A DNA stretch of 64,000 bases from Cyclobacterium plantarum (GTDB lineage: Bacteria > Bacteroidota > Bacteroidia > Cytophagales > Cyclobacteriaceae): positions 62,001-126,000 of the forward strand of contig NZ_JAANYN010000003.1 in NCBI RefSeq assembly GCF_011290685.1, read 5' to 3'. This document shows positions 17,463 to 27,335 of this stretch, in pieces (within the stretch, counting starts at the first letter, position 1; the number at the start of each line of letters is the position of its first letter). A program made the position numbers and the translations under genes. The notes below the pieces were generated by a model that did no database searches, was not told the DNA's origin, and saw only the letters and a list, made by a program, of their open reading frames with translations.

Positions 17463-19238
17463 TTATCTCATTTTTTTCCATCCTCTAAATACAAGGAAAC
17501 CGCCAATAATGGCTATTAACGTGGCTGTGGATGCTGCGATTACCTGACCATAAATCCAGAATCCTGCGGCAAATAGGGCAGCATATACCATGATCGAAGC
17601 AATCAACATAAGTCCGATTTCCATAGGCAGCTGACCTACTTCTTCTTTCTCATCCGGGTATTTGGCCAATAGTTTTTTCCAACCCCAGGAGGCAGGTCTA
17701 ACTTTACGGTAGAAACTGAGGAGGACCTTATCGTCTTCTGGTTTTGTCAACAGGGTGACAGCTACCCAGGTAAGGGTGGTCAATGATACCCCAAATACCA
17801 GTTTAAGGTAAGCCATTTCATCAGGAATGGGCCAAAAGCCGAGTTTATTGTGAATGGATTCAAAATAAATGGCGACAATAAAGGAAACAATCATTGCCGA
17901 AATTTCCGTGTAAGCATTGATTCTCCACCAAAACCACCGAAGAATAAATATAAGTCCTGTTCCTGCTCCGATCTGTAGTAATATATTAAATGCTTCCAAC
18001 GCATTGGAAAGTACAGTAGCCAATAATGCGGCCAATACCATTAAACCAACAGTGGAGATCCTTCCTACCGCTACCAATTCTTTATCGGAAGCCTGAGGCT
18101 TGATAAATCGGGAGTAAAAATCATTTACAACATAAGAAGAGCCCCAGTTAAGGTGAGTAGAAAGGGTAGACATCACTGCGGCAATCAAAGAAGCGAGTAC
18201 AACGCCTGCCAGGCCAGAAGGCAAAAAGGTCAGCATGGCTGAATAGGCAAGGTCATCTCCTAATTTTCCTTCTTCAATGTTTGGAAAAGCTTCCTGCATG
18301 TCACTCAACTGCGGGAATAAAACCAGGGATGATAAGGCAATGATAATCCAGGGCCAGGGTCTTATGGCATAATGGGTGATGTTAAACAAAAGGGTTGCAC
18401 CAATAGCATTCTTTTCATTTTTTGCAGATAACATTCTTTGGGCAATGTATCCCCCTCCCCCAGGCTCTGCGCCGGGGTACCAGGTGGCCCACCACTGTAC
18501 AGCCAGCGGCATGATAAACAGGGGAATCAATAAATTCCAGTCACTGAAATCCGGAATAATATTTAATTTTCCAACCACATTGGGATGGGTAAGTAGATTG
18601 TTCAGACCACCGATTTCAGGTAGGCCTACCACATATATGGCGGCACCAAAAGCACCTGCCATGGCAAAGAAAAATTGAAAAAAATCAGTTAATAGTACAC
18701 CTTTTAATCCTCCCAAAGAACTGTAAAAAACCGTAACTACCGAAACGATCAGCAGGGTTTCCCAGGAGCTTAATCCCAACATCACCCCGAAAATTTTTAT
18801 GGCCGCAAGTGAAACAGTAGCCATGATTACTACATTGAAAAATACGCCCAGGTAGACTGCCCTGAATGCCCTGAGAAAGGCGGCTCCCTTTCCTCCATAC
18901 CTCAGTTCATAAAATTCCAAATCGGTGGTAACTTCGGAGCGTCTCCATAATTTGGCATAAACAAACACCGTTAACATTCCCGTTAACAAAAAGGCCCACC
19001 ATACCCAGTTTCCGGAAACACCGTTCTTTCGGACAATATCGGTGACTAAATTTGGCGTATCTGCGGAAAATGTGGTCGCTACCATGCTGACACCCAAAAG
19101 CCACCAGGGCATGTTTCTACCCGAAAGGAAAAATTCTTTTGCGTTTTTTCCCGCAGTTCTGGAGGCAATGACACCAATCAACAAGGAAACGACAAAAAAT
19201 AGAACGATGATGACCCAATCGATAATCGAAATATGCAT
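17463..19238 (-). CDS. Sodium:solute symporter (SSS) family transporter
   Basis: A 591-residue inner-membrane protein with about 14 predicted helices, typical of SSS transporters that couple solute uptake to Na+. Family features are the N-terminal VSLLIGVIASRTAGKNAKEFFLSGRNMPWWLLGVSMVATTFSADTPN region, which includes the Na+-site helix, and the GLAGVVLASLIAAVMSTLSTHLNW helix. Substrate could be a sugar, amino acid or vitamin. The kinase-like gene 289 bp away in the opposite direction suggests a sugar. No operon partner is seen. Confidence 0.88.
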   Translation of the reverse strand: MHISIIDWVIIVLFFVVSLLIGVIASRTAGKNAKEFFLSGRNMPWWLLGVSMVATTFSADTPNLVTDIVRKNGVSGNWVWWAFLLTGMLTVFVYAKLWRRSEVTTDLEFYELRYGGKGAAFLRAFRAVYLGVFFNVVIMATVSLAAIKIFGVMLGLSSWETLLIVSVVTVFYSSLGGLKGVLLTDFFQFFFAMAGAFGAAIYVVGLPEIGGLNNLLTHPNVVGKLNIIPDFSDWNLLIPLFIMPLAVQWWATWYPGAEPGGGGYIAQRMLSAKNEKNAIGATLLFNITHYAIRPWPWIIIALSSLVLFPQLSDMQEAFPNIEEGKLGDDLAYSAMLTFLPSGLAGVVLASLIAAVMSTLSTHLNWGSSYVVNDFYSRFIKPQASDKELVAVGRISTVGLMVLAALLATVLSNALEAFNILLQIGAGTGLIFILRWFWWRINAYTEISAMIVSFIVAIYFESIHNKLGFWPIPDEMAYLKLVFGVSLTTLTWVAVTLLTKPEDDKVLLSFYRKVRPASWGWKKLLAKYPDEKEEVGQLPMEIGLMLIASIMVYAALFAAGFWIYGQVIAASTATLIAIIGGFLVFRGWKKMR

Positions 19239-19527
19239 GGTTAAACTAGGTTAATATGTAATTTATATGTTGCCGGGTGTTTTCTTGAAAATATTCCTTT
19301 TAAGTTTTAGGAAAATTTTCCCAAATAAATAAAACATTTTTAATTATTTTAAATAATTCAGATAAAATTTGACCTGCAATATTTCCAGGTCCATTTCCGG
19401 AGATGCTTTTGTTCCCTGTTGGTAAATATAAAGCCTTTCAATTATATATATTTAAAAGTATTGTAATTTTACCATTCTCATCCCTTATTAAATTTGAATA
19501 TAAAGATTAACCAACCATTTACATGAT

Positions 19528-20601
19528 ATGAAGGAAGGTATTTTGAATGCATTGAAAGGGACATATGGTCTGGCCTCGCAAACGATTAACGTAGAGAGGT
19601 TTGGTTCCGGGCATATCCACAAGACCTACCGTGTTTTTGCGGGCTCGGAATCCTATATATTACAGGCGTTTAATGATCTGGTATTTAAGTATCCCGAGCG
19701 GATTTCCGGTAACCAGCAGTATTTAATGGATTACTTTGATCCAAAGGATTTGCCCTTTTCCCTTCCTTTGCCCATAGTCAATGATAAAGGGCATTTTTTT
19801 ACCGATCTGGGAGGGGAATTATACCGCCTATTTCCTTTTGTCAATGGTATTACAAAAGATGCCATAGAGCAGGCCGATCAGGCAGAAAGAGCCGCAGAGG
19901 CTTTCGCTTATTTTATTCTGGTGTTTTTGCAGGCGGATGCGAAAAAATTAGCCGACACCATTGTTCATTTTCATGACTTGAATAAACGTTTTGAGCAGTT
20001 TGATGCCGCGCTGAAGTCTCCAAAGATTCAGCCCGATGGCATTACCCTGAAAATGATTGCTTTTTACGATGAAATGAGAGCCTTGCAGGAAAAATACCAG
20101 GCTTACCGCCGGGAGCTTCCCCTGAGGGTGACCCATAATGATACGAAGATCAATAACCTGATTTTTGGTGAAGATATGCAAAAAGTAAATGCATTGATTG
20201 ACCTGGACACCATCATGGCGGGTTACGTTTTTTATGACTTTGGGGATTTGGTACGGACGGTGGCTTGTACGCAGGATGAATCTTCTCTGGAATGGGATAG
20301 CATTCAGGTGGATATGAATAAGTATGAAGGGCTGTTAAAGGGGTTTTATGGAGTATTGGGAGGAAAGTTGTTGCCAGAGGAATTGGAATCCCTGCCATAT
20401 GGAGGAGAAATGATGACATTGATCATGGGGCTTCGGTTTTTAACGGACCACCTCAATGGGAATGTGTATTATCAAGTGGATTATCCGGAGCAAAACCTTC
20501 ACCGGGCCCAAAACCAGGCTGCCTTGCTCAGGGCATTGATAGGTAAAAGGGGGGAGATTGAGGCTCTGGAGGGTAAACTAAAACATAGATTATCTTTGTA
20601 A
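19528..20601 (+). CDS. Phosphotransferase (APH/NahK-like sugar kinase)
   Basis: A 357-residue aminoglycoside-phosphotransferase-fold protein. The catalytic loop is VTHNDTKINNLIF and the Mg2+-binding segment LIDLDTIMAGYVFYDFGDLVR, which is the pattern of N-acetylhexosamine 1-kinases (HNDTK...N, then DLDT). The N-terminal FGSGHIHKTYRV is the nucleotide-binding strand-loop region. It probably phosphorylates a sugar such as GlcNAc or GalNAc at C1, but that is inferred from motif resemblance only. It is divergent from the SSS transporter. The 289-bp gap between them has a TAAATTTG at 19489-19496 but no well-spaced -33 element. Confidence 0.75.
   Translation: MKEGILNALKGTYGLASQTINVERFGSGHIHKTYRVFAGSESYILQAFNDLVFKYPERISGNQQYLMDYFDPKDLPFSLPLPIVNDKGHFFTDLGGELYRLFPFVNGITKDAIEQADQAERAAEAFAYFILVFLQADAKKLADTIVHFHDLNKRFEQFDAALKSPKIQPDGITLKMIAFYDEMRALQEKYQAYRRELPLRVTHNDTKINNLIFGEDMQKVNALIDLDTIMAGYVFYDFGDLVRTVACTQDESSLEWDSIQVDMNKYEGLLKGFYGVLGGKLLPEELESLPYGGEMMTLIMGLRFLTDHLNGNVYYQVDYPEQNLHRAQNQAALLRALIGKRGEIEALEGKLKHRLSL
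20591..20598 (+). promoter_or_regulatory. Putative -7 box for recG
   Basis: TATCTTTG lies in the last codons of the kinase gene, 26 nt before the recG TTG start. No matching -33 element was found. Confidence 0.35.
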
Positions 20602-20624
20602 AAATGGGACAAAAGCTGTAAATC

Positions 20625-22718
20625 TTGACCGGATTTTTTGAAACCAAAATCGAATACCTGAAAGGAGTGGGCCCCCAAAAGGGAGCCTTACTGAATAAGG
20701 AGCTGGATATTTTCACTTTTGGTGAGATGTTGCAGCACTATCCTTTCAGGTATGAGGACAGGACAAAGTTTTATAAAATAAGGGAAATCAAACCGGAACT
20801 GCAGCAGGTGCAGGTTATCGGAAGGATAATCTCCGTGCAGGTTATAGGTGAGGGCAGGAAGAAAAGACTGGTGGCGCAATTTGCCGATGAAACAGGAATC
20901 ATGGAGCTCACCTGGTTTAAGGGCATACAGTGGGTGAATAAGAAGCTGGTAAAAGGAGTGGCCCTGGTGGCTTTTGGCAAGCCCCAGCTTTTTGGCAGTC
21001 GATTCAGTATGGCACATCCCGAGCTTGAACCCCTGACAGGAAAGCAGGACAAAGGGCCATATTTTCAACCCGTTTATCACACAACGGAAAAGTTGAGAGC
21101 CAAATTTCTTGACAGTAGGGGAATTTCCCGGATTCTGGCCGGCTTGTTGCCCCTGGCTTTTTCTAAGATACCCGAAACGCTACCTTCAAGGCTTTGTGAG
21201 TCCATGCAACTGGTTTCAAAGCAAGTAGCCATACAGGAAATCCACTTTCCTTCCAGCCCCGGGAACCTCAGGAAGGCCAGTTATCGGTTGAAATTTGAAG
21301 AGTTTTTCTTTTTGCAGCTACGCTTATTGAAATTGAAGTTGGCAAGGACGGAGAAATTCAGGGGCAAGGTTCTGGGTCAGACCCAATTATTAACGCAATT
21401 TTACAAAGAACACCTGCCTTTTGAGCTTACAGGGGCACAAAAAAGGGTCATCAAAGAGATTTACGCCGACCTCAAGTCCGGATTGCAGATGAACCGCCTC
21501 ATCCAGGGGGATGTAGGTTCCGGTAAAACCATCGTAGCCTTTATTTGCCTGTTGGTTGCCGTAGACTCAGGTTACCAGACCTGCCTTATGGCTCCTACTG
21601 AGATTTTAGCCAACCAGCATTACGAAGGTTTGAAGCCATTTACCGAACAGATGGGACTTAAAATTGCCTTACTGACTGGCTCAAGTACCAAAAAGCAACG
21701 AGAGGCCATTCACAAGGAGCTGGCATCAGGAACGCTTCACTTATTGATCGGGACACATGCTCTCTTGGAAGATGTGGTGGTTTTTCAACAATTGGGCCTT
21801 GCCATAATAGATGAACAACACCGTTTTGGAGTGGCCCAGCGGGCAAAATTATGGGCTAAAAACAAGGATTTTTATCCCCATGTACTGGTAATGACAGCCA
21901 CACCTATTCCCAGGACGCTGGCCATGACCTTGTATGGAGACCTGGATATTTCAGTAATTGATGAATTGCCTGCAGGAAGGAAAGCCATTCAAACCGTGCA
22001 CCGGTATGACAAAGACCGGCTAAAAGTTTTTGGGTTTCTTAAGAAGGAAATAGCCAAAGGCAGGCAGGTGTATATTGTTTATCCTTTGATTGAGGAATCT
22101 CTGAAAAGCGATTTGAAAAGCCTGATGGATGGGTATGAGAGCATTTGCAGGGCTTTCAATGGACTTCCCATCGGCATATTGCATGGGAATATGAAAGCTG
22201 CCGACAAGGACTTTGAGATGGCGCGGTTTGTAAAGGGGGAGACCAAAATTATGGTTGCTACCACCGTGATTGAGGTAGGTGTAAATGTACCCAATGCCTC
22301 GGTGATGGTGATTGAAAATGCGGAACGCTTCGGGCTTTCCCAGTTGCACCAGTTGAGGGGTAGAGTAGGTCGGGGATCTGACCAATCCTATTGTATCCTT
22401 ATGAGCAAATACGAGTTGGGCAAGGACAGCAGGACCAGGTTGGAGACCATGGTCAGAACCAATAATGGTTTCGAAATTGCCGATGTTGATCTGCGTTTAC
22501 GAGGGCCTGGAGACCTTTCCGGAACCCAGCAATCTGGAATAATGGATCTAAAATTGGCGGATTTGGGAAGGGATGGCGGAATATTGGTTCAGGCTAGGGC
22601 AGCAGCCAAGGCAATATTGGAAGCGGATCCCGGTCTTATCCAGCCTGAAAACCGGCCAATAGCGGATCAGGTATCCCGGCTCAGGAAAAATGAACTCAAC
22701 TGGAGCAGGATTTCCTGA
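20625..22718 (+). CDS. recG: ATP-dependent DNA helicase RecG
   Basis: A 697-residue RecG, which reverses stalled replication forks and branch-migrates Holliday junctions. The wedge (OB) domain begins near residue 60. Helicase motifs are GDVGSGKT (Walker A), IIDEQHRFGV (DEQH box), TATPIPRTL, and QLRGRVGRG. The start is the TTG at 20625: an in-frame TAA at 20619-20621 blocks any upstream start, and the next Met is well inside the conserved LKGVGPQK-containing domain. It follows the kinase gene by 23 bp. Confidence 0.95.
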   Translation: MTGFFETKIEYLKGVGPQKGALLNKELDIFTFGEMLQHYPFRYEDRTKFYKIREIKPELQQVQVIGRIISVQVIGEGRKKRLVAQFADETGIMELTWFKGIQWVNKKLVKGVALVAFGKPQLFGSRFSMAHPELEPLTGKQDKGPYFQPVYHTTEKLRAKFLDSRGISRILAGLLPLAFSKIPETLPSRLCESMQLVSKQVAIQEIHFPSSPGNLRKASYRLKFEEFFFLQLRLLKLKLARTEKFRGKVLGQTQLLTQFYKEHLPFELTGAQKRVIKEIYADLKSGLQMNRLIQGDVGSGKTIVAFICLLVAVDSGYQTCLMAPTEILANQHYEGLKPFTEQMGLKIALLTGSSTKKQREAIHKELASGTLHLLIGTHALLEDVVVFQQLGLAIIDEQHRFGVAQRAKLWAKNKDFYPHVLVMTATPIPRTLAMTLYGDLDISVIDELPAGRKAIQTVHRYDKDRLKVFGFLKKEIAKGRQVYIVYPLIEESLKSDLKSLMDGYESICRAFNGLPIGILHGNMKAADKDFEMARFVKGETKIMVATTVIEVGVNVPNASVMVIENAERFGLSQLHQLRGRVGRGSDQSYCILMSKYELGKDSRTRLETMVRTNNGFEIADVDLRLRGPGDLSGTQQSGIMDLKLADLGRDGGILVQARAAAKAILEADPGLIQPENRPIADQVSRLRKNELNWSRIS

Positions 22719-22803
22719 ACTTATTATTGCAAAAGTAGTAAAATTTTAGGGGAAGGATTTAAATTGGTATGTTTATAGTGGTAAATGGATAAAGTACGGA
22801 TAG

Positions 22804-23643
22804 ATGATGAAGAAAAGTTTGATAATAGGTGGTTGTTTTCTTGGGATATGTCTGATCAGTTCTTGTGTACCCCAAAAGAAATACCATGCAGTGAATGTAA
22901 GGAATGCGGAAATGATGCGTTCTTTAAGAGACACGGAAAGCGATTTGGATAGCACCCGACAAAGCGTAGAAATGCTTCAAAAATCCATTGCCAACCTGAA
23001 AGATTCCCTGGCTAGGGAACAGCAGGAAAAGGCAGAATTGGCCTCCAGGCTGGAATCGGCCATGTCAGCCTCTTCTTCAGTTCGCCAGGAACTATCAGAT
23101 AAAGAGCAAAGGCTGATGGAACAGCAGGAGAGACTGGATATGCTCCAACAGCTATTGGATGAGCAAAGGGCCATAATGGAAAATTTAAAAACAACCATGG
23201 ACAAAGCCCTGGTGCAATATCAATCTGATGAACTACAGGTTTACGAGCAAGATGGTAAATTGTACGTTTCCATGCAGGACAAATTGCTCTTTCCTTCAGG
23301 AAGCGCCACTGTAAACAAAGATGGAAGAGAGGCATTGGGTAAATTGGCGGAAGTGTTGAACAATAGTCCTGATATTCAGGTCATGGTAGAAGGACATACA
23401 GACAATGTACCGATAAAGGGGAGATTTGAAGATAACTGGGCCCTGAGTACGGCAAGGGCATCAGCGATTGTGCGGATTCTGACAGATACGTATGATGTAA
23501 TCCCGGAGAGGGTAATTGCTGCAGGCAGGAGTTATTATTATCCCAAGGCTTCCAATGATACGGAAGAGGGAAGGTCCATGAACAGGAGGACAGAAATCAT
23601 CCTTACCCCACGATTGAATGAATTGTTTGAGTTGTTGCAATAA
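22804..23643 (+). CDS. OmpA-family lipoprotein
   Basis: A 279-residue protein with a lipoprotein signal (LISSC, lipid-modified Cys at residue 21), a long coiled coil over about residues 35-125, and a C-terminal OmpA-like peptidoglycan-binding domain: VEGHTDNVPIKG, NWALSTARA, and NRRTEIIL with the conserved Asp and Arg. It probably links the outer membrane to peptidoglycan. Two adjacent ATGs (22804 and 22807) are possible starts. The pseudouridine synthase gene follows after 9 bp. Confidence 0.88.
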   Translation: MMKKSLIIGGCFLGICLISSCVPQKKYHAVNVRNAEMMRSLRDTESDLDSTRQSVEMLQKSIANLKDSLAREQQEKAELASRLESAMSASSSVRQELSDKEQRLMEQQERLDMLQQLLDEQRAIMENLKTTMDKALVQYQSDELQVYEQDGKLYVSMQDKLLFPSGSATVNKDGREALGKLAEVLNNSPDIQVMVEGHTDNVPIKGRFEDNWALSTARASAIVRILTDTYDVIPERVIAAGRSYYYPKASNDTEEGRSMNRRTEIILTPRLNELFELLQ

Positions 23644-23652
23644 TAGAAACGG

Positions 23653-24309
23653 ATGGATTACAGGTATTATTTGGTATACAAGCCATACGGCACGCTAAGC
23701 CAATTCAGTGGAGAAGACCACACATTGGGTGAACTTGCGGATTTTCCTGATGATGTATATCCTGTAGGGCGTTTGGATAAGGACAGTGAGGGACTGCTAT
23801 TGCTTACAAATGATAAATACCTTAATCACCGTTTACTGGATCCGATTTATGGCCATAAACGAACCTATTGGGTTCAGGTGGAAGGTGAAATAACGCCTGA
23901 GGCGGTCAAGGAACTGGAAGATGGGCTCAGGATTAACATCAATGGAAAAGACCATCAAACGGCTAAAGCAAAAGTTGGGGTTTTGGACAGGGCTGGATCG
24001 GTTTTGCCGGATAGGGATCCTCCCATTCGGTATAGAAAGAATATTCCTGAAACGTGGATTGCGCTGACTTTAAATGAGGGGAAAAACCGACAAGTCCGAA
24101 AGATGACAGCAGCTGTGGGCTTTCCGACACTCCGGCTTGTGCGATGGGCGATTGAGGGATTGACCCTGGAAGGTTTTCAGGTAGGGGAAGTTCAGAAAGT
24201 TGAGCAAGAGATTATATATGGATCTTTGGGCATTCCTGTACCGGAGGGCAGGATATTGACCGGGCACAGGCCCAAATTTCATAAAACAAAAAAGAAGAAA
24301 AGGTTCTGA
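23653..24309 (+). CDS. RsuA/RluE-type rRNA pseudouridine synthase
   Basis: A 218-residue pseudouridine synthase. The catalytic Asp is in VGRLDKDSEGLLLLTND, and the C-terminal NEGKNRQVRKMTAAVGFPTLRLVR block is typical of the RluE/RluF/RsuA branch. There is no S4 RNA-binding domain at the N-terminus, as in RluE, which modifies U2457 of 23S rRNA. The exact target is inferred. The C-terminus is strongly basic. Confidence 0.87.
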   Translation: MDYRYYLVYKPYGTLSQFSGEDHTLGELADFPDDVYPVGRLDKDSEGLLLLTNDKYLNHRLLDPIYGHKRTYWVQVEGEITPEAVKELEDGLRININGKDHQTAKAKVGVLDRAGSVLPDRDPPIRYRKNIPETWIALTLNEGKNRQVRKMTAAVGFPTLRLVRWAIEGLTLEGFQVGEVQKVEQEIIYGSLGIPVPEGRILTGHRPKFHKTKKKKRF

Positions 24310-24409
24310 ATTGTTATAGACCGCGAATTATTCTAATTTAGGCTTCTATTTTGAACAGAGTTCTTAATTTTAGATAGAAAAAACACTATTGAAATAATTA
24401 GATTCCACT

Positions 24410-25381
24410 ATGCATCAGGAGAAGATACAAGAAGTTATCAATGAAGTTAAAAAAGTCGTTGTCGGTCAGGACAAGATGGTGAACAGGTTACTGATAGGCT
24501 TATTTACCAATGGGCATATTTTATTGGAAGGTGTACCGGGCCTTGCCAAGACATTGACTGTTAATACCTTATCAAAGGTGCTTCATTTAGATTTCAAGAG
24601 GATACAGTTCACTCCTGATTTATTGCCTTCCGATTTGGTGGGCACCATGATCTATAACCAGCAAAATGCCAATTTTGAAGTAAAGAAAGGGCCGATTTTT
24701 TCCAATATAATCCTTGCAGATGAGGTAAACCGATCACCAGCCAAAGTGCAGTCTGCATTGCTGGAGGCCATGCAGGAAAAGCAGGTTACCATAGGCGAAA
24801 CCACTTATACCCTGGACAAGCCATTTCTGGTCCTTGCCACTCAGAACCCAGTAGATCAGGAAGGAACCTATCCACTCCCTGAAGCCCAGGTAGACCGGTT
24901 TATGATGAAGGTGAATATCGATTACCCCTCAAAAATAGATGAATTGGAGGTTATGCGGCGAATGACAAATGCTCATTTTGCCTCTGAAGTTAATCCTATT
25001 CTGGATAAGGAGGATATTTTTTCTATTCGGAATGCCATCAACGATGTTCAGATTGCCGAAGCTTTGGAAAACTACATAATCGAGTTGGTTTTTTCGACCA
25101 GATTTCCAGAAAAGTATGGCATGCAGGAAGAGGCAAAATACATTCAGTTTGGAGCCTCGCCAAGGGCTTCAATCAACCTGAATCTTGGAGCAAAGGCGAT
25201 CGCTTTCCTGGATGGCAGGGATTACGTGCTCCCCGAAGATATCAAGTCTATAGCGGAGGATGTTCTGAATCACCGGATTATCCTGAACTATGAGGCAGAA
25301 GCAGATAATGTAAGTACCAGGGATTTGATCCACAAAATCCTCGAAAAAATACCCTTGAATAAGACCATTGGCGCCCGATAG
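24410..25381 (+). CDS. MoxR family AAA+ ATPase
   Basis: A 323-residue MoxR ATPase. Walker A is GVPGLAKT, Walker B is ILADEVNRSPAK, the sensor 1 region is ATQNPVDQEGTYPLPEAQVDRF, followed by a small lid domain. MoxR proteins act as chaperones for maturation of complexes, usually with DUF58 and VWA genes alongside. None follow here: the next gene is a histidine kinase after 30 bp, so this MoxR is detached from the usual operon. Confidence 0.9.
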   Translation: MHQEKIQEVINEVKKVVVGQDKMVNRLLIGLFTNGHILLEGVPGLAKTLTVNTLSKVLHLDFKRIQFTPDLLPSDLVGTMIYNQQNANFEVKKGPIFSNIILADEVNRSPAKVQSALLEAMQEKQVTIGETTYTLDKPFLVLATQNPVDQEGTYPLPEAQVDRFMMKVNIDYPSKIDELEVMRRMTNAHFASEVNPILDKEDIFSIRNAINDVQIAEALENYIIELVFSTRFPEKYGMQEEAKYIQFGASPRASINLNLGAKAIAFLDGRDYVLPEDIKSIAEDVLNHRIILNYEAEADNVSTRDLIHKILEKIPLNKTIGAR

Positions 25382-25411
25382 CTGATAGGGTCTGGACCTG
25401 TGGGGATTTGA

Positions 25412-26461
25412 ATGGAAAAGTATAAGCTATATTGGTTGTTACAAATTTTCGGCTGGCTGAGTTTTGCCTTGGTCAACCTGTTCTTTGTATCCCTGGCAAG
25501 GGGAATAACTCCCATACAAATTGGTGCGTATTTTTCGCTGGCCATATTCTATTTCCTTTCTACCCATTTTTTCAGGTTTTTGATCAAAAACAAGAATTGG
25601 CTGGAATACCCGTTGACCAAATTGATCAGTCATGTATTGATTGCGGTTTTGGTGTTGAGCATATTAAACACATTTGCCCAGATCATTATTAACTGGATAT
25701 TTGGCACCTTACACATGTTGGAGGATTTCAGGCCTCTGGTATTGCTTGCCAATCTGTTTACCAGTTTTCTTTATTATTCGCTCTGGTCCCTGATGTATTT
25801 TTTGTTTTATTTTTTGGATAACTATAACGCCAGCTTGAAATATCAGGCAAGAATCAATGAAATCAAATTGATTCATCTAAGAAATCAACTGAATCCTCAT
25901 TTTATATTTAATGCATTAAATAGTGTCAGGGCCCTGGTGGATGAAAATCCCGCCAAGGCAAAATCTGCGATTACCCAATTATCCAATATCCTTAGGTATT
26001 CGCTTATCATGGATAAACACAAAACCATTCCGCTTTCTGAGGAAATGAATACCGTTAAGGATTACCTGAATTTGGAATCTATAAGGTTTGAGGAGCGGCT
26101 GAAGGTGATCTATGATATCGAGAAAGAAGCTCAGCAATACAGGATACCCCCCATGATGTTGCAGACAATTGTAGAAAATGGAATCAAACATGGTATTTCT
26201 AATTTGATCAGGGGGGGCTTGATTGAAATCAAATGTACGATTGGCTTACTGGACGATTTGTATATTTGGGTTCGGAATAGTGGGCACCTCAAGCAGGACG
26301 GCAACACAAAAAAAAAGGGAGAAGGTCATGGGATTTCCAACACCATACAGCGATTAAAATTGATATATGGAAACCGGGCCAGCTTTAAAATTTTCAACTA
26401 TGGAGACGAATTTGTGGTGACAGAATTAAAAATTCCAAAACAAAGCCTTAATTTAGACTAA
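25412..26461 (+). CDS. LytS/YehU-type sensor histidine kinase
   Basis: A 349-residue membrane kinase with four predicted helices in residues 1-130, a short coiled linker, and a His_kinase domain: LRNQLNPHFIFNALNSVRALV contains the phosphorylated His, and the ATPase part has IVENGIKHG and a Gly-rich KGEGHGISNT. It is paired with the LytTR response regulator that starts 13 bp downstream, forming a two-component system. The signal is unknown. Confidence 0.9.
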   Translation: MEKYKLYWLLQIFGWLSFALVNLFFVSLARGITPIQIGAYFSLAIFYFLSTHFFRFLIKNKNWLEYPLTKLISHVLIAVLVLSILNTFAQIIINWIFGTLHMLEDFRPLVLLANLFTSFLYYSLWSLMYFLFYFLDNYNASLKYQARINEIKLIHLRNQLNPHFIFNALNSVRALVDENPAKAKSAITQLSNILRYSLIMDKHKTIPLSEEMNTVKDYLNLESIRFEERLKVIYDIEKEAQQYRIPPMMLQTIVENGIKHGISNLIRGGLIEIKCTIGLLDDLYIWVRNSGHLKQDGNTKKKGEGHGISNTIQRLKLIYGNRASFKIFNYGDEFVVTELKIPKQSLNLD

Positions 26462-26474
26462 AATTAAAAGAAAT

Positions 26475-27209
26475 ATGCGTGTATTAGTAGTAGATGATGA
26501 ACGATTGGCCAGGAAGGAACTCATTAACCTCTTGAATCAAAATCAGAATATTGAGGTTTTAGGAGAGGCTGCCAATGTGGATGATGCAAAGGAAAAGATT
26601 GAGTCATTGCAGCCGGATGTACTTTTTCTGGATATTCAAATGCCTGAAAAAACAGGTTTTGACCTGCTTGAGGAGTTGGATCATGTGCCTCTTGTCGTTT
26701 TTATCACTGCCTATGACGAGTTTGCACTACAGGCTTTTCAAGTCAATGCGCTTGATTACCTGCTGAAGCCCATTGAACCTGAAAGATTAACCGAGACGCT
26801 TAAAAAGCTGGAAAAAAAGCTGGAAGAACTCAAGAAGGAGGAAGAGACTTCCGAAGATACCCCCAAATCCAAACTTTCACTGAATGATCAGGTGTTTGTC
26901 AAAGATGGTGACAAGTGTTGGTTTGTGAAGCTTTCCAATGTGAGGCTTTTTGAATCAGACGGTAATTATATCAAAGTATACTTCGAAAACAACAAGCCGA
27001 TGATTCATAAATCCCTTAATGCACTGGATGAGCGATTGGATGAAAAATCTTTTTTCAGGGCCAGCAGGAAACACATCATCAACCTGAGTTGGGTAGAGAC
27101 CATAGAACCCTGGTTTAATGGAGGCCTGGTCGTTACTTTGAAAGGTGGTGAACGAATTGAAGTGAGCAGAAGACAGGCAGCCCGGTTTAAAGATTTGATG
27201 AGTTTATAG
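26475..27209 (+). CDS. LytTR-type response regulator
   Basis: A 244-residue regulator. The receiver domain (1-115) has the acidic pocket DDE, phospho-acceptor Asp in DVLFLDIQMPEK, the ITAYDEFA Thr-site region, and the Lys in YLLKPIEP. A charged linker (about 115-140) leads to a LytTR DNA-binding domain including VRLFESDGNYIKVYF and the final EVSRRQAARFKDL. It is the cognate partner of the preceding kinase. Confidence 0.92.
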   Translation: MRVLVVDDERLARKELINLLNQNQNIEVLGEAANVDDAKEKIESLQPDVLFLDIQMPEKTGFDLLEELDHVPLVVFITAYDEFALQAFQVNALDYLLKPIEPERLTETLKKLEKKLEELKKEEETSEDTPKSKLSLNDQVFVKDGDKCWFVKLSNVRLFESDGNYIKVYFENNKPMIHKSLNALDERLDEKSFFRASRKHIINLSWVETIEPWFNGGLVVTLKGGERIEVSRRQAARFKDLMSL

Positions 27210-27335
27210 CAAAAGTTTTAGAAATCAACCAATATTAATGCAGTTTACTGGTAGTTCTTTGCTTTAGTTTGTATTTTAATTTGTAAATTAGTCGAAACAG
27301 CTTTTATTTAAATTTTTCCCTTAAATAATTAAACC

